From: Hyphomicrobiales bacterium
GTDB lineage: Bacteria; Pseudomonadota; Alphaproteobacteria; Rhizobiales; Xanthobacteraceae
Assembly (NCBI GenBank): GCA_017305455.1
Contig: JAFKKO010000116.1
Span: 39,106-103,105, forward strand
Direction of reading: 5' to 3'
DNA: 64,000 nucleotides
The notes under the pieces were generated by a model. It was not told the DNA's origin and searched no databases. It saw only the letters and a list, made by a program, of their open reading frames with translations. The position numbers and the translations under genes are program-made. Positions 61,515-64,000 of this stretch are shown here, piece after piece (position 1 is the first letter of the stretch; every line of letters starts with the position of its first letter).

Positions 61515-62297
61515 TCAGACCTGGCGTTCGACCATTTTCAGCTTCAGGTCGGCAATGGCCTTCGCCGGATTGAGTCCCTTCGGGCAGGCCTTGGTGCAGT
61601 TCATGATGGTGTGGCAGCGATAGAGCCGGAACGGGTCCTCGAGATTGTCGAGCCGCTCGCCGGTGGCCTCATCGCGGCTGTCGTTGACCCAGCGGTCGGC
61701 CTGCAGCAGCGCGGCGGGGCCGAGATAGCGGTCGCTGTTCCACCAGTAGCTCGGGCATGAGGTCGAGCAGCAGGCGCACAAGATGCATTCGTAGAGGCCG
61801 TTGAGCTTGGAGCGGTCTTCGGGCGACTGCTTCCATTCCTTCTGCGGCGTCGCGCTGGTGGTGTGCAGCCACGGCTCGATCGAGGCGTATTGCGCGTAGA
61901 AATTGGACAGGTCCGGCACCAGGTCCTTCACCACCGGCTGGTGCGGCAGCGGCTTGATGTCGACCGCGCCGGCATCGACGTCGTGCATCGAGCAGGTGCA
62001 GGCCAGCGTGTTCTTGCCGTCGATGTTCATGGCGCAGGAGCCGCAGACGCCTTCGCGGCAGGAGCGGCGGAAGGTCAGAGTCGGATCGATGTTGTTCTTA
62101 ATCCAGATCAGGCCGTCGAGCACCATCGGACCGCAATCGGCGGTATCGACACGATAGGTGTCGACGGTCGGGTTTTTGCCGTCGTCCGGATTCCAGCGAT
62201 AAATCTTGAATTCGCGGATCTCGGTGGCGCCTTCCGGCGCCGGCCAGGTCTTGCCCTCGGAGATCGTGGAATTCTTCGGCAGCGTGAATTGAACCAT
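61515..62297 (-). CDS. sdhB: Succinate dehydrogenase iron-sulfur subunit
   Basis: SdhB passes electrons from SdhA to ubiquinone through three Fe-S clusters. The 260-aa protein binds [2Fe-2S] with Cys80, Cys85, Cys88 and Cys100 ([18 protein letters not shown]), and the two further clusters with Cys171, Cys174, Cys177, Cys181 ([17 protein letters not shown]) and Cys228, Cys234, Cys238 ([18 protein letters not shown]). The ATG at 62297 (MVQFTLPK) is taken; seven residues upstream are in frame. It lies 72 bp after sdhA. Confidence 0.97.
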   Translation of the reverse strand: MVQFTLPKNSTISEGKTWPAPEGATEIREFKIYRWNPDDGKNPTVDTYRVDTADCGPMVLDGLIWIKNNIDPTLTFRRSCREGVCGSCAMNIDGKNTLACTCSMHDVDAGAVDIKPLPHQPVVKDLVPDLSNFYAQYASIEPWLHTTSATPQKEWKQSPEDRSKLNGLYECILCACCSTSCPSYWWNSDRYLGPAALLQADRWVNDSRDEATGERLDNLEDPFRLYRCHTIMNCTKACPKGLNPAKAIADLKLKMVERQV

Positions 62298-62369
62298 GAC
62301 TTCGCCTTCGTCCGTCATCCATGTTCATTTGTCATCGCAGGATATAATCCGGCATGACGATTCAGCATC

Positions 62370-64000
62370 TCAATACACCCGCGCTTTCGGCGGAATGTAT
62401 TGAACGTCGTTGGTCATCGTGTAGCTGTGCACCGGCCGGTAATCGATCGTGGTGGCGCCCTTGGCGTCGGCCCAGGCCAGCGTGTGCTTCATCCAGTTCT
62501 TGTCGTCGCGTTCGGCGAAGTCCTCGCGGGCGTGCGCGCCGCGGCTCTCGGTGCGGTTCGCCGCCGAGTCCATCGTCACCACCGCCTGCGCGATCAGGTT
62601 GTCGAACTCCAGCGTCTCGACCAGATCGGTATTCCACACCAGCGTGCGATCGGTGACGTCGATGTCGGAGATGCCGCCCTTGACCTTGTGGATCAGGTCC
62701 TGGCCCTCGCGCAGCACCTCGCCGGTGCGGAACACCGAGCAGTTGTTCTGCATCACGCGCTGCATGGAATCGCGCAGCCGCGCGGTCGGAGTGCCGCCGG
62801 AGGCGTAACGGAAACGGTCGAGCCGGCCGAGCGCGAGCTCGGCGGAATTGGCCGGCAGATCGGGCTGCTTGGCGTTGGCGGTGAGTTTATCGGCGCAGCG
62901 CAGCGCCGCCGCGCGGCCGAACACCACGAGGTCGATCAGCGAATTGGAGCCGAGGCGGTTGGCGCCATGCACCGAGACGCAGGCGGCTTCGCCGAGCGCC
63001 ATCAAGCCGGGCACCACCGCGTCGTTGTCGTCACCCTTCTTGATCACGACCTCGCCGTGGAAATTGGTCGGGATGCCGCCCATGTTGTAGTGCACGGTCG
63101 GCAGCACCGGGATCGGCTCGCGCGTGACATCGACGCCGGCGAAAATCTTCGCCGATTCCGAGATGCCCGGCAGCCGCTCGTGCAGCACCGCGGGATCGAG
63201 ATGGTCGAGATGAAGGAACATGTGATCCTTCTTCTTGCCGACGCCGCGGCCCTCGCGGATCTCGATGGTCATGGCGCGCGAGACCACGTCGCGCGAGGCG
63301 AGATCCTTGGCGGAGGGCGCGTAGCGCTCCATGAAGCGCTCGCCCTCGGCGTTGACCAGATAGCCGCCTTCGCCGCGCGCGCCTTCGGTGATCAGGCAGC
63401 CCGCCGGGAAGATGCCGGTGGGATGGAATTGCACGAACTCCATGTCCTGCAGCGGCAGGCCGGCGCGCAGCACCATCGCGCCGCCGTCGCCGGTGCAGGT
63501 ATGCGCCGAGGTGCAGGACAGATAGGCGCGGCCGTAGCCGCCGGTGGCGAGGATGGTGGTCTGGGCGCGGAAGCGATGCAGCGTGCCGTCGTCGAGCTTG
63601 AGCGCGATCACGCCGCGGCAGACGCCCTGGTCGTCCATGATGAGGTCGATGGCGAAGAATTCGATGAAGAATTCCGCCGAATGGCGCAGCGCCTGGCCAT
63701 ACATCGTGTGCAGCATGGCGTGGCCGGTGCGATCGGCGGCGGCGCAGGTGCGCTGCGCCTGGCCCTTGCCGTAATCGACGGTCATGCCGCCGAACGGACG
63801 CTGGAAGATCTTGCCTTCCTCGGTGCGCGAGAACGGCACGCCCCAGTGTTCGAGCTCGTAGACCGCCTCGGGCGCGTTACGCACCATGTATTCGATGGAG
63901 TCCTGATCGCCGAGCCAGTCCGACCCCTTGACGGTGTCGTACATGTGCCAGCGCCAGTCGTCGGGATGCATGTTGCCGAGCGAGGCAGAGATGCCGCCCT
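62370..64000 (-). CDS. sdhA: Succinate dehydrogenase flavoprotein subunit, C-terminal part (cut by window edge)
   Basis: The leftward frame enters at the right edge and gives 543 residues with a proper end at 62370. The first complete codons read [10 protein letters not shown], part of the FAD-domain signature of Sdh[21 protein letters not shown] and [20 protein letters not shown] are substrate-site motifs, and [14 protein letters not shown] and [19 protein letters not shown] follow. The N-terminal 60-odd residues, including the flavin-linking His region, are outside the window. The SDHAF4 homologue at 29 kb probably assists its assembly. sdhC and sdhD should lie further right. Confidence 0.97.
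   Translation of the reverse strand, partial: GGISASLGNMHPDDWRWHMYDTVKGSDWLGDQDSIEYMVRNAPEAVYELEHWGVPFSRTEEGKIFQRPFGGMTVDYGKGQAQRTCAAADRTGHAMLHTMYGQALRHSAEFFIEFFAIDLIMDDQGVCRGVIALKLDDGTLHRFRAQTTILATGGYGRAYLSCTSAHTCTGDGGAMVLRAGLPLQDMEFVQFHPTGIFPAGCLITEGARGEGGYLVNAEGERFMERYAPSAKDLASRDVVSRAMTIEIREGRGVGKKKDHMFLHLDHLDPAVLHERLPGISESAKIFAGVDVTREPIPVLPTVHYNMGGIPTNFHGEVVIKKGDDNDAVVPGLMALGEAACVSVHGANRLGSNSLIDLVVFGRAAALRCADKLTANAKQPDLPANSAELALGRLDRFRYASGGTPTARLRDSMQRVMQNNCSVFRTGEVLREGQDLIHKVKGGISDIDVTDRTLVWNTDLVETLEFDNLIAQAVVTMDSAANRTESRGAHAREDFAERDDKNWMKHTLAWADAKGATTIDYRPVHSYTMTNDVQYIPPKARVY

Overview
This 64 kb window is high in G+C and dense with genes. Gene content and order, protein sequences and dispersed palindromic repeats point to an alphaproteobacterium of the Bradyrhizobium/Rhodopseudomonas/Afipia/Nitrobacter group (Nitrobacteraceae); the genus cannot be fixed from the sequence alone. 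It reads as core chromosome: about 61 protein genes, three tRNAs, no rRNA, no transposase, integrase or phage gene, and no CRISPR array. Most genes can be recognised to family level.

Layout. 1-5.2 kb: xthA (cut by the window edge), a LolA-like carrier, ftsK and a class I aminotransferase, all leftward. 5.4-7.4 kb: the nitrogen module glnK-amtB behind a recognisable sigma-54 promoter. 7.6-12.4 kb: tesB divergent from a UbiH-type monooxygenase, then a compact leftward set cnoX / LON-domain / Trm112-like / HAD. 12.6-13.8 kb: tRNA-Gly, a DUF1810 protein and a YjbQ protein. 13.8-22.5 kb: a sulfur block, all leftward: ggt, cysJ, cysI, metB, a lactonase-type amidohydrolase and an SDR. 22.6-29 kb: MFS transporter, purH, a heparinase-family protein and rsmB. 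29.2-33.8 kb: an SDHAF4 homologue, an anchored thermonuclease, an L,D-transpeptidase, acs and an ETFB-KMT-like methyltransferase. 33.9-40.4 kb: EVE, gpsA and tsaD leftward, then hemD, a mitofilin-like protein and hemY rightward; hemC, often beside hemD, is not here. 40.5-47.7 kb: tRNA-Thr, a TerB protein, an SDR, tRNA-Ala, yggT-DUF167-folD, ppa, a GNAT, an alpha/beta hydrolase and an amine oxidase. 47.9-57.3 kb: typA, an unusual membrane-spanning TAXI protein, a pterin dehydratase, a YkvA protein, an IalB protein, rlmN, a small membrane protein, a PAP2 phosphatase and argG. 57.5-64 kb: an OmpA protein with a very long Pro/Ala segment, a small Pro-rich ORF, a MAPEG protein, an FkbM methyltransferase, sdhB and sdhA (cut by the window edge).

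Functional links. PII and AmtB form the ammonium-sensing pair. CysJI reduces sulfite and MetB uses a reduced-sulfur or cysteine donor; the next two genes are co-transcribed and uncharacterised. SDHAF4 at 29 kb should assist maturation of the SdhA at the right edge. HemD, the mitofilin-like protein and HemY form a small rightward unit.

I see no clearly new multi-gene system. The best leads are the cysJI-metB-amidohydrolase-SDR operon, the orphan TAXI membrane protein, the missing hemC, and three families of palindromic repeats placed at gene 3' ends.
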